A stretch of 64,000 bases of DNA from DATFVA01 sp963743325 (lineage in GTDB: Bacteria; Bacteroidota; Ignavibacteria; Ignavibacteriales; Ignavibacteriaceae), in NCBI GenBank assembly GCA_963743325.1, contig CAVUOZ010000010.1:496001-560000 (forward strand), in the 5' to 3' direction. The notes beneath the pieces are model-generated. The model saw only the letters and a list, made by a program, of their open reading frames with translations. It was not told where the DNA came from and searched no databases. Below, piece after piece: positions 18,207 to 27,399 of the stretch (position 1 is the first letter of the stretch; every line of letters begins with the position of its first letter). The translations under genes and the position numbers were made by a program.

Positions 18207-18695
18207 ATGAATATTTACAACATAATTTTTTATTTGTTCGCAGCAGTAACTGTAGTTTCTGCATTCTTCGTTGTAACAACAAGGAATATTGTTTATTCTG
18301 CTTTTTTTTTGTTGTTTACATTTTTCGGAGTCGCAGGAATTTATGTTCTGCTTGGGGCAGATTTTGTAGCAATTGTTCAACTAATCGTCTATGTGGGCGG
18401 CATACTTATTCTCTTAATTTTCGGTGTTATGCTCACAAATAAAATCACGAATGTTCAGATAAAGACAGGAACTATGCAGATTCTTCCTGCTGCAATCGGT
18501 GTGGGATTATTTGCCGGTCTTGTTTTATCAAGCGTAATAAATACGAACTGGAAAATAATTCCCGCTTCAGTTCCTCTGCCTGATGCAGGAACAATAGGAA
18601 CTATCCTGCTTCAGGAATATGTGATTGTCTTCGAACTTTTAGGAATTATTCTTTTAATAGCATTATTAGGAGCAGCTTCAATAGCCCGCAGGTAA
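18207..18695 (+). CDS. nuoJ: NADH-quinone oxidoreductase subunit J
   Basis: A 162-residue membrane subunit with five hydrophobic helices. The N-terminal part includes VVTTRNIVYSAFFLLFTFFG, and LLGADFVAIVQLIVYVGGI is the conserved helix with the pi-bulge region. It ends LLGAASIARR, as in the family. The C-terminus is short. It is three bases from nuoK. Confidence 0.95.
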   Translation: MNIYNIIFYLFAAVTVVSAFFVVTTRNIVYSAFFLLFTFFGVAGIYVLLGADFVAIVQLIVYVGGILILLIFGVMLTNKITNVQIKTGTMQILPAAIGVGLFAGLVLSSVINTNWKIIPASVPLPDAGTIGTILLQEYVIVFELLGIILLIALLGAASIARR

Positions 18696-18698
18696 ATT

Positions 18699-19010
18699 AT
18701 GGAAAATATAGGCCTTAATCATTTTTTAATAATCAGTGTTCTCCTCTTCTCCATGGGCATATTCGGTATCATTACCAGAAGAAATGCCGTGATGGTTTTA
18801 ATGGGTATTGAACTTATTCTCAACGCAGCAAATATCAACTTTATTGCTTTTTCAAAGTACGGCAATTTTGGTTATAACGGACAGGTAATGGCTTTGTTTG
18901 TTATTGTACTTGCTGCTGCGGAAGCCGCAATTGCCCTGGCAATAGTATTAAATATTTATAAAACATTCTCAACTGTTAATGTTGATGAAATAGACAGATT
19001 GAAAGATTGA
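18699..19010 (+). CDS. nuoK: NADH-quinone oxidoreductase subunit K
   Basis: A 103-residue antiporter-like small subunit with three transmembrane helices. The family core is intact: MGIFGIITRRNAVMVLMGIE, then LNAANINFIAFS with the conserved Glu in the preceding helix, and VLAAAEAAIALAIVLNIY with the second conserved Glu. The stop is followed within six bases by the nuoL ATG. Confidence 0.96.
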   Translation: MENIGLNHFLIISVLLFSMGIFGIITRRNAVMVLMGIELILNAANINFIAFSKYGNFGYNGQVMALFVIVLAAAEAAIALAIVLNIYKTFSTVNVDEIDRLKD

Positions 19011-19015
19011 ATGGT

Positions 19016-21121
19016 ATGGCAGAATCAACTTTAATTCAACTTGCAACTGCAGTTCTATTCCTTCCCCTGCTTGGCTTTATTGTAGCCCTGTTTTTCGGAA
19101 AGAAATATAAGGCTGCTTACTGGTTTGAGATATTTACAATAGGACTTGGACTTGTTTTTACAATAGTTCTTTTAATTACCAAATTGTCCTCATACTTAAA
19201 TTCGAACATCACTTCCGAATTTGTATGGATTGATTTCAAAAACGTTCCCTTTATAGGACCATTAAAAATCGAACTGGGTTTACTGCTGGACAATATTTCC
19301 GTAATAATGATTATGGCTGTATTCCTGATCAGCATTCTTGTCCATATTTTCTCAGTCCTTTATATGGAAGGCGATAAGAGATACAGCAGGTATTTCGCCT
19401 ATCTTGGATTGTTTGTCTTTTCAATGACCGGAATTGTTTTAACGAATAACTTCCTCATGATGTACATCTTCTGGGAGCTTGTCGGTATTTCTTCTTATTT
19501 GCTAATCGGGTTCTGGTATGAAAAGAAATCTGCTTCAGATGCCGGAAAGAAGGCATTTATTGTAAACAGAATTGGTGATCTGGGAATGCTTGCAGGAATA
19601 CTGATTCTTTTTAATACATATCACACTTTTTCATTTGATAAAATCTTTCTCGCTATCTCAAACGGACAGCTTCCATTCAACAGTGAATCCTGGTTAACTG
19701 TGACGGGAATTCTGTTGTTCTGCGGTGCCATCGGAAAATCTGCTCAATTCCCTCTTCACGTATGGCTTCCTGACGCGATGGAAGGTCCTACGCCTGTCAG
19801 CGCTCTTATACATGCAGCAACAATGGTTGCAGCAGGTGTGTTTTTTATAACCAGGATTTTCACAATGCTGACCGGCGATGCCCTATTATTCATTGCCATC
19901 ATAGGTGCTTTATCTGCACTTATTCCCGCAACTATAGCCTTAACACAAAATGATATTAAGAAAGTCCTTGCTTATTCGACAGTAAGCCAGCTCGGTTATA
20001 TGATAATGGCTCTCGGCGTCGGTGCTTATCAGTTTGCCTTCTTCCATTTGATCACACACGCTTTCTTTAAAGCCTGCCTGTTCCTCGATTCCGGTTCGGT
20101 AATTCATGCAATGCATCACGAACAGGACATAAGGGAGATGGGCGGATTAAGGAAGAAGATGCCTATCACTTATGCATCTTTCCTTATTTCATCGCTTGCA
20201 ATTTCAGGGATACCCTTAACCTCGGGTTTTCTAAGCAAGGATGGAATTCTTATGGGTTCATATGCCTTTGGCTCTTTGACGGGATATTGGCTTTTCCCTG
20301 CTGTTGGATTCTTTGTTGCTGCTTTGACTGCCTTCTATATGTTCAGACTATTGATAATGACATTTCACGGCAAACCCCGTAATGAAGAAAAATATAATCA
20401 TGCACACGAATCAAAATTTGCAATGGCAATGCCTCTTGTTGTCCTCTCAATGCTTTCGATATTCATATGGTACACTCCTAATCCTTTTAACGCTGAGGCA
20501 GGAGCTTTTATGTCCACCTGGGTTAAAGTCCCGGAAATATCGGTACCGGAGAATACGCGTTATTCTTTTATGAAAACTGACCTTAAAACAGAGGCAGCAG
20601 AACAGGTAGAGGTTAAAGAACCCGAAGTTATTTTCTCTTCAGCTTATACTGAAGCAATGCATCACGCTCACTACCCGGCAATGTTCCTGTCATTATTTGT
20701 AGCGGGATTCGGAATCCTTTTTGCATTTACGATGTACCAGTGGCAGAAAGTAAGTGCGGAAAAGCTTGCAGATAAACTTAGGCCGCTTTACCTGTTATCA
20801 TTAAATAAATGGTATTTCGATGAGCTCTATGATGCAACATTTGTCGCGGGAACAATCGGTCTGAGTAAACTACTCGCTTGGTTTGATTTATTCTTTATAG
20901 ATGGAATTGTTAACGGCTCTGCTTCAGTTACTAAAGGTTTATCCAGGTTTAGTGGAAAATTCGATAATGTTGTTGTTGACGGGCTTGTAAACTTTATGGC
21001 CTACCTTTCAGGATTCGTCGGTCTGATATTCAGACGATTCCAGACAGGCAAGGTACAAACCTATATCGTATTGGTGATATTCTCATTAGTAATTTTAATG
21101 TTTTTATTTAAGTCATTTTAA
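19016..21121 (+). CDS. nuoL: NADH-quinone oxidoreductase subunit L
   Basis: The largest membrane antiporter-like subunit, about 701 residues from ATG 19016. An in-frame TTG at 19007 is less likely. About 16 transmembrane helices are seen. The proton-channel signature includes FWELVGISSYLLIGFWYEKK, LHVWLPDAMEGPTPVSALIH and LAYSTVSQLGYMIMALGVG. The lateral helix region near the C-terminus (KWYFDELYDATFV) is present. It pumps protons as part of complex I. Confidence 0.96.
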   Translation: MAESTLIQLATAVLFLPLLGFIVALFFGKKYKAAYWFEIFTIGLGLVFTIVLLITKLSSYLNSNITSEFVWIDFKNVPFIGPLKIELGLLLDNISVIMIMAVFLISILVHIFSVLYMEGDKRYSRYFAYLGLFVFSMTGIVLTNNFLMMYIFWELVGISSYLLIGFWYEKKSASDAGKKAFIVNRIGDLGMLAGILILFNTYHTFSFDKIFLAISNGQLPFNSESWLTVTGILLFCGAIGKSAQFPLHVWLPDAMEGPTPVSALIHAATMVAAGVFFITRIFTMLTGDALLFIAIIGALSALIPATIALTQNDIKKVLAYSTVSQLGYMIMALGVGAYQFAFFHLITHAFFKACLFLDSGSVIHAMHHEQDIREMGGLRKKMPITYASFLISSLAISGIPLTSGFLSKDGILMGSYAFGSLTGYWLFPAVGFFVAALTAFYMFRLLIMTFHGKPRNEEKYNHAHESKFAMAMPLVVLSMLSIFIWYTPNPFNAEAGAFMSTWVKVPEISVPENTRYSFMKTDLKTEAAEQVEVKEPEVIFSSAYTEAMHHAHYPAMFLSLFVAGFGILFAFTMYQWQKVSAEKLADKLRPLYLLSLNKWYFDELYDATFVAGTIGLSKLLAWFDLFFIDGIVNGSASVTKGLSRFSGKFDNVVVDGLVNFMAYLSGFVGLIFRRFQTGKVQTYIVLVIFSLVILMFLFKSF

Positions 21122-21142
21122 GGTAGAAATTTATCAGGTAAT

Positions 21143-22751
21143 ATGATGGAAAATTTTCCTATTCTTTCGTTAATAACCTTCCTCCCTATTTTGGGAATGG
21201 TGATTATTATGTTCCTTCCCAAAACCCAAACGCAGATCATGAAAAGTCTGACACTTTTAATTACCGGCATCCAATTAGTTCTGGCAGTAGTCATACTTGC
21301 TTATTATAATTATGCCGCATGGAGGAATAAACAATGCATCATCGTTTCAGTTCATCGAAAAATTCAGATGGATTGATATAAGCGGATTTTCCTGGATCGG
21401 TAAAATCAAAATTGACTATTTCCTTGGTATAGATGGATTAAGCATTCCGATGGTTCTCCTGACTGCAATCATTTCCTTTGTTGCAACTTTATCGTCATGG
21501 AACATCGATAAATCCGTTAAAGGATACTTTGCCTTATTCCTTTTACTTGATACCGGAATGATGGGAGTTTTCGTTGCTCTCGATTTCTTCTTATTCTACG
21601 TCTTCTGGGAACTTATGCTTCTCCCTATGTACTTCCTCATCGGTATCTGGGGTGGACCAAGAAGAGAATATGCAGCTATTAAATTTTTTCTTTATACTTT
21701 GCTCGGAAGCGTATTTATCCTGTTAGTTATGATTGGATTATACTTCAGCACGATGGAAACAATGGCAGATGGTACTAAAGTGTTCACATTTAATATGCTC
21801 TCAATGATGGATACATCAAATTTCACTGCAGGCGGTATACTATCACCGCTCAATCCATCCAACCTGAGATTTATAGCATATATTGCCCTGTTCGCTGGTT
21901 TCGCAATAAAAATTCCGATGTTCCCGTTCCATACCTGGCTGCCTGACGCTCACGTTGAAGCCCCGACAGCAATTAGCGTGATACTTGCAGGCGTCCTCCT
22001 CAAAATGGGAACATACGGAATATTAAGAGTCTGTTACCCGATGTTTCCTGAAATTACTCATCAGCTTATCTGGTACATTGCGCTGTTTGGTATGATAAAC
22101 ATTTTGTACGGTGCTCTTTGCGCAATGGCACAGAAGGATTTTAAGAAGCTTATTGCGTATTCATCAATATCTCATATGGGGTTTGTAATGCTGGGAATGG
22201 CATCACTTAATACGATCGGAATTTCCGGTGCGATTCTTCAGATGTTCAACCACGGTACAATTACGGCAATGCTCTTCTTAATTGTAGGCGTTATTTATGA
22301 CCGTGCCCATACCAGAGGACTCGATGAATTCGGCGGACTGGCAAATCAGATGCCCATTTATTCAGGTTTTACAACCCTGGCATTTTTTGCCGCTATAGGA
22401 TTACCCGGACTAAGCGGATTCGTTTCCGAAGCTTTTGTCTTCCTCGGCGCTTTCGGTTCTGAAGGTATAAGAACACTCACTATAATTTCCACATTGGGAA
22501 TTTTGCTTGGAGCAGGCTATATGTTATGGACGTTCCAGCGTGTTTACCTTGGCAATCTTAAAGATAAATGGTCATCGCTTAAAGACCTTACTTTCAGGGA
22601 ATATGCTATGCTGGTACCGTTAAGCGCAATTGTAATTTTCCTAGGAGTCTACCCGGCAGCAATGTTAGACCTTATGAATGCATCTGTGAATGCTATGGTT
22701 AAATTTATGGCGCATGCACAAACTATTTACAGTCAGTTTGCATCGTTCTAA
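21143..22751 (+). CDS. nuoM: NADH-quinone oxidoreductase subunit M (one frameshift)
   Basis: An antiporter-like subunit, about 535 residues when repaired. The first frame gives MMENFPILSLITFLPILGMV and runs to YYNYAA. The second frame picks up at GGINNASSFQFIEKF and carries the family core: DGLSIPMVLLTAIIS, FWELMLLPMYFLIGIWGG, FHTWLPDAHVEAPTAISVIL and KKLIAYSSISHMGFVMLG. The break is at base 21320, where one extra T (GCCGCATGGAGG) separates the two frames. An active complex I needs this gene, so a consensus-sequence error is the simplest reading. Confidence 0.93.
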
Positions 22752-22775
22752 GATATATATAATGGAATTTGAAAA

Positions 22776-24281
22776 ATGATGGATCTCAGCTATATAACTA
22801 AAAGTCTCTATTTAATTAAACCCGAACTTGTAATCTCAGCAGTAATCGTGATTCTTGTTATTGTTGATCTTATAATGGATAAGAATAAAAAACTTCTTCC
22901 ATTTATCTCATTGGCCGGATTGGTGGTGGCGGGTTATTTTGTGGCAGAACAATTTGGCTTCAGTGCTTTTGCGAGTAAATTACAGAGCGGCATGGGAATG
23001 GTTGCCGTAGATTCCTTCGGAGCATTTTTCAAACTGATAGTAATCCTCTCCTCACTTTTCATTATATATTTCTCAGTCAGTTCAGATGAAGTAGGGCAGA
23101 GTATGGACAGGCACGGAGAATATTACACTTTAATATTCGGTATGATTCTCGGCATGTTTTTCATGATATCTGCAGCTGATTTAATTTTAATCTATCTTTC
23201 ATTAGAGCTAGTTTCATTCGCTTCCTATGTATTGGCGGGTTTCACAAGAAACAATTTAAGAAACAGCGAAGCTTCGCTTAAATATATTATCTACGGGGGT
23301 GTTGCCAGCGGGATAATGTTATTCGGTATTTCACTCCTTTATGGAATGACAGGATCAACAAATATATATGAGATCAACCTTGCATTGCAGAACGGTACTT
23401 ACAATACTTTCACTATGCTTCTTTCCGGGTTATTAATTTTTACCGGTATTGGATTTAAGATTTCTGCTGCCCCGTTTCATTTCTGGACTCCGGATGTTTA
23501 CGAAGGGGCCCCCATTGCAATCACTGCGTACCTTTCAATAGCAAGTAAAGCAGCCGGCTTCGCACTACTTATCAGATTTATCAGGATAACTTTTGTAATA
23601 GGTGTGGATCAGAACGGTTACTGGCACTTAATCAATCTGATTGATTGGAAATCGATTATTATTGCAGTCTCCATCCTTACTATGACTCTTGGAAATTTTG
23701 CCGCGCTCTGGCAGAGTAATATGAAACGACTGCTGGCTTATTCAAGTATAGCCCATGCAGGATACATTCTTCTAGGTCTGGCTGTATTATCTAACGAGGG
23801 ACTCACAGCGATTCTCATTTACTTCGGTATTTATGCATTTATGACTCTCGGCGCTTTCTTCGTTGTAATGTTAATAGCCAATAAACTCGGAACTGAAGAA
23901 TTAGATGATTATAAAGGCCTGGGTTATTCCTCCCCCTGGCTCGGAATTTCAATCGCTATTTTCCTTATTTCGTTAACAGGACTACCCCCTACAGCAGGAT
24001 TTATCGGCAAACTTTATCTATTCATTGCTCTTGTAGATGCAAAAATGATTGCAGTAGCTGTAATTGCCCTCCTTAATTCTGTTGTTGCACTTTACTACTA
24101 TATAAAGGTTCTAAAGAATATGTATCTGGTTAAACTGGAAGTAGAAAAACCCTTAATAAGTGTTTCATTTGCCAATATTGTAATGCTGATTATTTTACTA
24201 GCCCCGATACTGATTCTTGGAATTTATTTCACACCTTTAGTCGATTTAGCTAAATATTCGATTTCACTGGTAGGATTCTAA
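22776..24281 (+). CDS. nuoN: NADH-quinone oxidoreductase subunit N
   Basis: A 501-residue antiporter-like subunit and the last gene of the operon. Motifs include LIYLSLELVSFASYVLAGF with the conserved Glu, FKISAAPFHFWTPDVYEGAP and KRLLAYSSIAHAGYILLGL. About 14 transmembrane helices are seen. No clear terminator follows; an IscR-type gene starts 70 bases later, so read-through into the Fe-S genes is possible. Confidence 0.96.
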   Translation: MMDLSYITKSLYLIKPELVISAVIVILVIVDLIMDKNKKLLPFISLAGLVVAGYFVAEQFGFSAFASKLQSGMGMVAVDSFGAFFKLIVILSSLFIIYFSVSSDEVGQSMDRHGEYYTLIFGMILGMFFMISAADLILIYLSLELVSFASYVLAGFTRNNLRNSEASLKYIIYGGVASGIMLFGISLLYGMTGSTNIYEINLALQNGTYNTFTMLLSGLLIFTGIGFKISAAPFHFWTPDVYEGAPIAITAYLSIASKAAGFALLIRFIRITFVIGVDQNGYWHLINLIDWKSIIIAVSILTMTLGNFAALWQSNMKRLLAYSSIAHAGYILLGLAVLSNEGLTAILIYFGIYAFMTLGAFFVVMLIANKLGTEELDDYKGLGYSSPWLGISIAIFLISLTGLPPTAGFIGKLYLFIALVDAKMIAVAVIALLNSVVALYYYIKVLKNMYLVKLEVEKPLISVSFANIVMLIILLAPILILGIYFTPLVDLAKYSISLVGF

Positions 24282-24322
24282 AGTCATAATATTTGATTTT
24301 TCCTGCCGATTTGTTTAGCTTT

Positions 24323-24341
24323 ATACCCGACCAATTTAGTC
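24323..24341 (+). promoter_or_regulatory. IscR-type operator upstream of the Rrf2 gene
   Basis: ATACCCGACCAATTTAGTC follows the half of the E. coli type-1 IscR site as I recall it (ATA-SYY-GACT-N6-AGTC...). It lies 11 bases before the start codon of an IscR-like gene. Autoregulation by the [2Fe-2S] form is the known behaviour of such sites. The right-hand half of the consensus is weak here. Confidence 0.5.
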
Positions 24342-24351
24342 TTATTTGTTT

Positions 24352-24759
24352 ATGCTCAAATTATCTAAAAAGAGTGAATATGCCATGATGGCAGTGAGAT
24401 ATCTTGCTATTAATTCAAATCGTAAATATGCTACTGCACGTGATATTTCAAATTTTTACGATATTCCGTTTGAATTAGTTGCAAAGGTCTTGCAGCAGCT
24501 TGTGAAAAAGAACCTTATTTCCTCCTGCCAGGGTGTTCGTGGAGGATATTCATTGGTGAAATCTCCTGAGCACATTTCTCTTATGGAAATTATAAGTGCA
24601 ATCGAAGATAATTACCAGATTACGAACTGTATGAACGAAAAGAGTTCACAAAAAGACTGTAACCACTTCAACTGCTGTATGATCAGAGATCCCTTGATTA
24701 AGGTTCAGCTAGAAATAGATAAAGTATTTCAAAATATGAAGATAAATCAGATTTTATAA
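24352..24759 (+). CDS. Rrf2/IscR-family Fe-S-sensing transcription regulator
   Basis: A 135-residue winged-helix protein, start ATG 24352 (an in-frame TTG at 24346 is less likely). The N-terminus KLSKKSEYAMMAVRYLA and the wing GVRGGYSLVKSPEHISLMEI are typical of Rrf2. Three or four Cys follow (C93, C103, C108, C109 in this numbering) in CMNEKSSQKDC and NHFNCC, fitting a cluster-binding loop. It probably senses Fe-S status and controls the cysteine desulfurase gene that begins 13 bases downstream. The upstream operator-like site suggests self-control. Confidence 0.88.
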   Translation: MLKLSKKSEYAMMAVRYLAINSNRKYATARDISNFYDIPFELVAKVLQQLVKKNLISSCQGVRGGYSLVKSPEHISLMEIISAIEDNYQITNCMNEKSSQKDCNHFNCCMIRDPLIKVQLEIDKVFQNMKINQIL

Positions 24760-24772
24760 AGTGTATTTTAGT

Positions 24773-25948
24773 ATGAAATTTCCCATATATCTGGATAATC
24801 AGGCTACTACCCCGGTTGATCCTGAGGTACTGCAAGCTATGCTGCCCTGGTTTACTGAAAAATACGGAAATGCCGCCAGTAAGGATCATTCATATGGCTG
24901 GGAAGCCGAAAGTATCGTCAAATTATCACGTGAGAAAATAGCAGGGTTTATAGGAGCATATCCGAAGGAAATAATCTTTACAAGCGGTTCTACAGAATCA
25001 ATAAATCTTGCACATTTCGGTATTGCAGAAAACTACAGTTATAAGGGAAGACATATTATATCTTCATCAGTAGAACACAATGCAGTACTTGATTCGTTGA
25101 GAACTTTAGAAAAGAAAGGATTTGAGATCACTCTCCTCCCCGTTGATAATTCCGGAAGAATATCAATCGATTTATTGGAAAAGACTATACGAAATGATAC
25201 CATATTAGTTTCAATTATGACCGCGAATAATGAAACCGGGAATGTATATGACATAAATAGCATTGGCAGAATATGCAGAGATCGAAATGTCATTTTTCAT
25301 ACTGATGCTGCGCAGGCAATCGGTAAAATCCCATTCACCATCGAATATACGGATCTTGCTTCATTCTCAGCTCATAAAGTTTATGGTCCTAAAGGAATCG
25401 GTGCCCTTTATATCCGCAACCGGAATCCTAAGATCAGAATATCCCCGCAGATTTTTGGCGGCGGCCACGAAAATGGTTTACGTTCGGGAACTTTAAATGT
25501 ACCTGCAATAGTTGGATTTGGTAAATCTCTGGAAATTGCTTCCCATGACTTAGAAACCGAACATGACAAATTAGCATCATATAGAAATAAAATGCTTAAT
25601 AAATTTTTGGAACTTGGAGATATCCGGCTGAATGGTGATCCGGATAACCATCTTCCTAATAATTTAAATATAAGTTTTGAAGGTGTACGATCTGAGAATC
25701 TCATAATGAATATCCGAAATATTGCCGTATCAACCGGCTCAGCGTGCACCTCAGCATCATTAAAGCCGAGTCATGTATTAAAAGCTATAGGTTTGAATGA
25801 TGAACTTGCCAGGTCATCTATAAGATTCGGACTAGGAAGGTTCAATACTGATGAAGAAATTGAGTATGTTATCGATGAAGTTATCAGGACGGTTCATAAT
25901 TTAAGGAAGAATTCACCCTTAAATATTAAAGAAAATATCATTCACTAA
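24773..25948 (+). CDS. Cysteine desulfurase (NifS/IscS family)
   Basis: A 391-residue PLP enzyme from ATG 24773 (an in-frame GTG lies 12 bases upstream). It starts FPIYLDNQATTPVDP. The PLP Lys is in SFSAHKVYGPKG (about residue 200). The catalytic persulfide Cys is in STGSACTSASLKPSH (about residue 324). The extended loop form with GSACTSAS marks the IscS/NifS group rather than SufS. It releases sulfur from cysteine for Fe-S assembly. Context: an IscR-type regulator before it and an A-type carrier after it. No IscU or SufBCD gene is in the window. Confidence 0.93.
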   Translation: MKFPIYLDNQATTPVDPEVLQAMLPWFTEKYGNAASKDHSYGWEAESIVKLSREKIAGFIGAYPKEIIFTSGSTESINLAHFGIAENYSYKGRHIISSSVEHNAVLDSLRTLEKKGFEITLLPVDNSGRISIDLLEKTIRNDTILVSIMTANNETGNVYDINSIGRICRDRNVIFHTDAAQAIGKIPFTIEYTDLASFSAHKVYGPKGIGALYIRNRNPKIRISPQIFGGGHENGLRSGTLNVPAIVGFGKSLEIASHDLETEHDKLASYRNKMLNKFLELGDIRLNGDPDNHLPNNLNISFEGVRSENLIMNIRNIAVSTGSACTSASLKPSHVLKAIGLNDELARSSIRFGLGRFNTDEEIEYVIDEVIRTVHNLRKNSPLNIKENIIH

Positions 25949-25963
25949 ATCAAAGGAATTAAA

Positions 25964-26272
25964 ATGCTTCGGGGAAAAATGAACGAATATTACAACATCC
26001 TTAAAAATGAAGATACACAGTTTCTGAATTTTCTTAAAGCAAAGTATCCATTATTTCATAAATCTAATTTTTTCTACAGGGATTTTCAGTATGGAATAAG
26101 AAAATATCTTGAATTGAAAGGGATAGATGTCTCTTATGGTGATTCAGATAAACTTGCTAAAGAGCTTGCCTTATTTTTTGAACAACAGAATATTTTTATC
26201 CGGGTAAGTACACAGGGATGGACTTTAAATTATCCTGAATTTGTGACTACTGTCCCAGGAGATCCCTTATAA
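25964..26272 (+). CDS. Conserved-looking hypothetical protein, 102 aa
   Basis: I do not recognise this protein. It is soluble, without Cys, and has several aromatic residues in FHKSNFFYRDFQYGIRKYL. It starts with ATG 25964 behind AAAGGAA; a second ATG at 25979 is possible. It is packed between the cysteine desulfurase (16 bases) and the A-type carrier genes (64 bases), so a role in Fe-S assembly or its control is a reasonable guess, no more. Confidence 0.65.
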   Translation: MLRGKMNEYYNILKNEDTQFLNFLKAKYPLFHKSNFFYRDFQYGIRKYLELKGIDVSYGDSDKLAKELALFFEQQNIFIRVSTQGWTLNYPEFVTTVPGDPL

Positions 26273-26336
26273 CTATTATAAATTTGATTAATTAAACCCT
26301 TAAAGGTACATTTTAATAAATGACGAGGATTTAACA

Positions 26337-26687
26337 ATGGCTGATATCAAAGTTGAAAATGATATAACGATAACTGAAAAAGCTGCCAGGGAAGTAAGAC
26401 AAATTCAGTCTGAAAATAATATTCCTGAAAACTTTGGATTAAGAGTCGGGGTAAAAGGAGGCGGCTGTTCAGGATTGACCTATACCCTTGGTTTTGATGC
26501 TGAGGCAAAAGAAGGCGATACCGTGATTGATGATAACGGAATAAAACTTTTCGTCGATGGGAAAAGTTTGTTTTACCTGATGGGAACAGAGCTTGATTTT
26601 AGTGACGGCTTAAATGGTAAAGGTTTTGTTTTTAATAATCCGAACGCAAAAAAAACCTGCGGGTGCGGTGAATCGTTTGGTGTTTAG
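26337..26687 (+). CDS. A-type Fe-S carrier (IscA/ErpA/HesB family)
   Basis: A 116-residue protein with the three conserved Cys of the family: GVKGGGCSGLTYTLGF (Cys about residue 46) and the C-terminal KKTCGCGESFGV (two Cys about 110 and 112). A-type carriers receive clusters from the scaffold and hand them to client enzymes. Here the neighbours include complex I and LipA, both of which need [4Fe-4S] clusters. IscA, ErpA and SufA cannot be told apart from sequence alone. Confidence 0.95.
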   Translation: MADIKVENDITITEKAAREVRQIQSENNIPENFGLRVGVKGGGCSGLTYTLGFDAEAKEGDTVIDDNGIKLFVDGKSLFYLMGTELDFSDGLNGKGFVFNNPNAKKTCGCGESFGV

Positions 26688-26738
26688 TTTGATTTTTAAT
26701 TAATTATTATATTAAATAAACCTTAGGAGGTTAATTAT

Positions 26739-27347
26739 ATGGGAAAATTTGAGCTGCCGAAGTTACCTTATGGATATGACGCACTTGAACCCTACATTGA
26801 TAAAACAACGATGGAGATCCACTACACAAAACATCACAATGCTTATGTAACAAAATTGAATGATGCGGTCGCAGGCACTGACCTGGAAAATAAACCGCTT
26901 GAGGATATTTTGAAGAATGCTTCAAAACACCCCGTTGCTGTCAGAAACAACGGCGGCGGTCATTATAACCATTCTTTGTTCTGGACAATAATGAAAACCA
27001 GCGGCGGTGGATTACCAAAAGGCGACCTGGATAAAGCAATCAGTTCTTCGTTTGGTTCATTTGAAGAATTTAAAAATAAATTCTCTGCTGCTGCAGTCAA
27101 TAGATTTGGTTCCGGTTGGGCCTGGCTTATCATAAAGGGTGGTAAACTTGCTGTTACTTCAACTCCCAACCAGGATAACCCTTTGATGGACGTAGCTGAT
27201 GATAAAGGCACACCGATTTTAGGTCTCGATGTCTGGGAGCATGCTTACTATTTGAAATATCAAAACAGGCGACCGGAATACATTGATAACTGGTGGAATG
27301 TCATTAACTGGGATGAAGTCACCAGACGATTTAAAGAAGCAAAATAA
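26739..27347 (+). CDS. Superoxide dismutase, Fe/Mn family
   Basis: A 202-residue SOD that dismutates superoxide in the cytosol. Metal ligands fit the family: His-28 in MEIHYTKHHNAYV, the His of GGHYNHSLFW, and Asp/His in LDVWEHAYYLKYQNRRPEY. A strong AGGAGG ribosome site sits eight bases before the ATG. The GGGHYNHSLFW context with Gly is more Mn-like, but the metal cannot be fixed from sequence. A hairpin terminator follows directly. Confidence 0.95.
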   Translation: MGKFELPKLPYGYDALEPYIDKTTMEIHYTKHHNAYVTKLNDAVAGTDLENKPLEDILKNASKHPVAVRNNGGGHYNHSLFWTIMKTSGGGLPKGDLDKAISSSFGSFEEFKNKFSAAAVNRFGSGWAWLIIKGGKLAVTSTPNQDNPLMDVADDKGTPILGLDVWEHAYYLKYQNRRPEYIDNWWNVINWDEVTRRFKEAK

Positions 27348-27359
27348 TCAGTAAATTTA

Positions 27360-27386
27360 AGGCGGAAGAAATTCCGCCTTTTTTTA
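27360..27386 (+). terminator. Rho-independent terminator after the SOD gene
   Basis: Stem AGGCGGAA / TTCCGCCT with a GAAA tetraloop, then a run of seven T. It ends the Fe-S/SOD transcript. Confidence 0.9.
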
Positions 27387-27399
27387 TTTGGTAAAGTAA

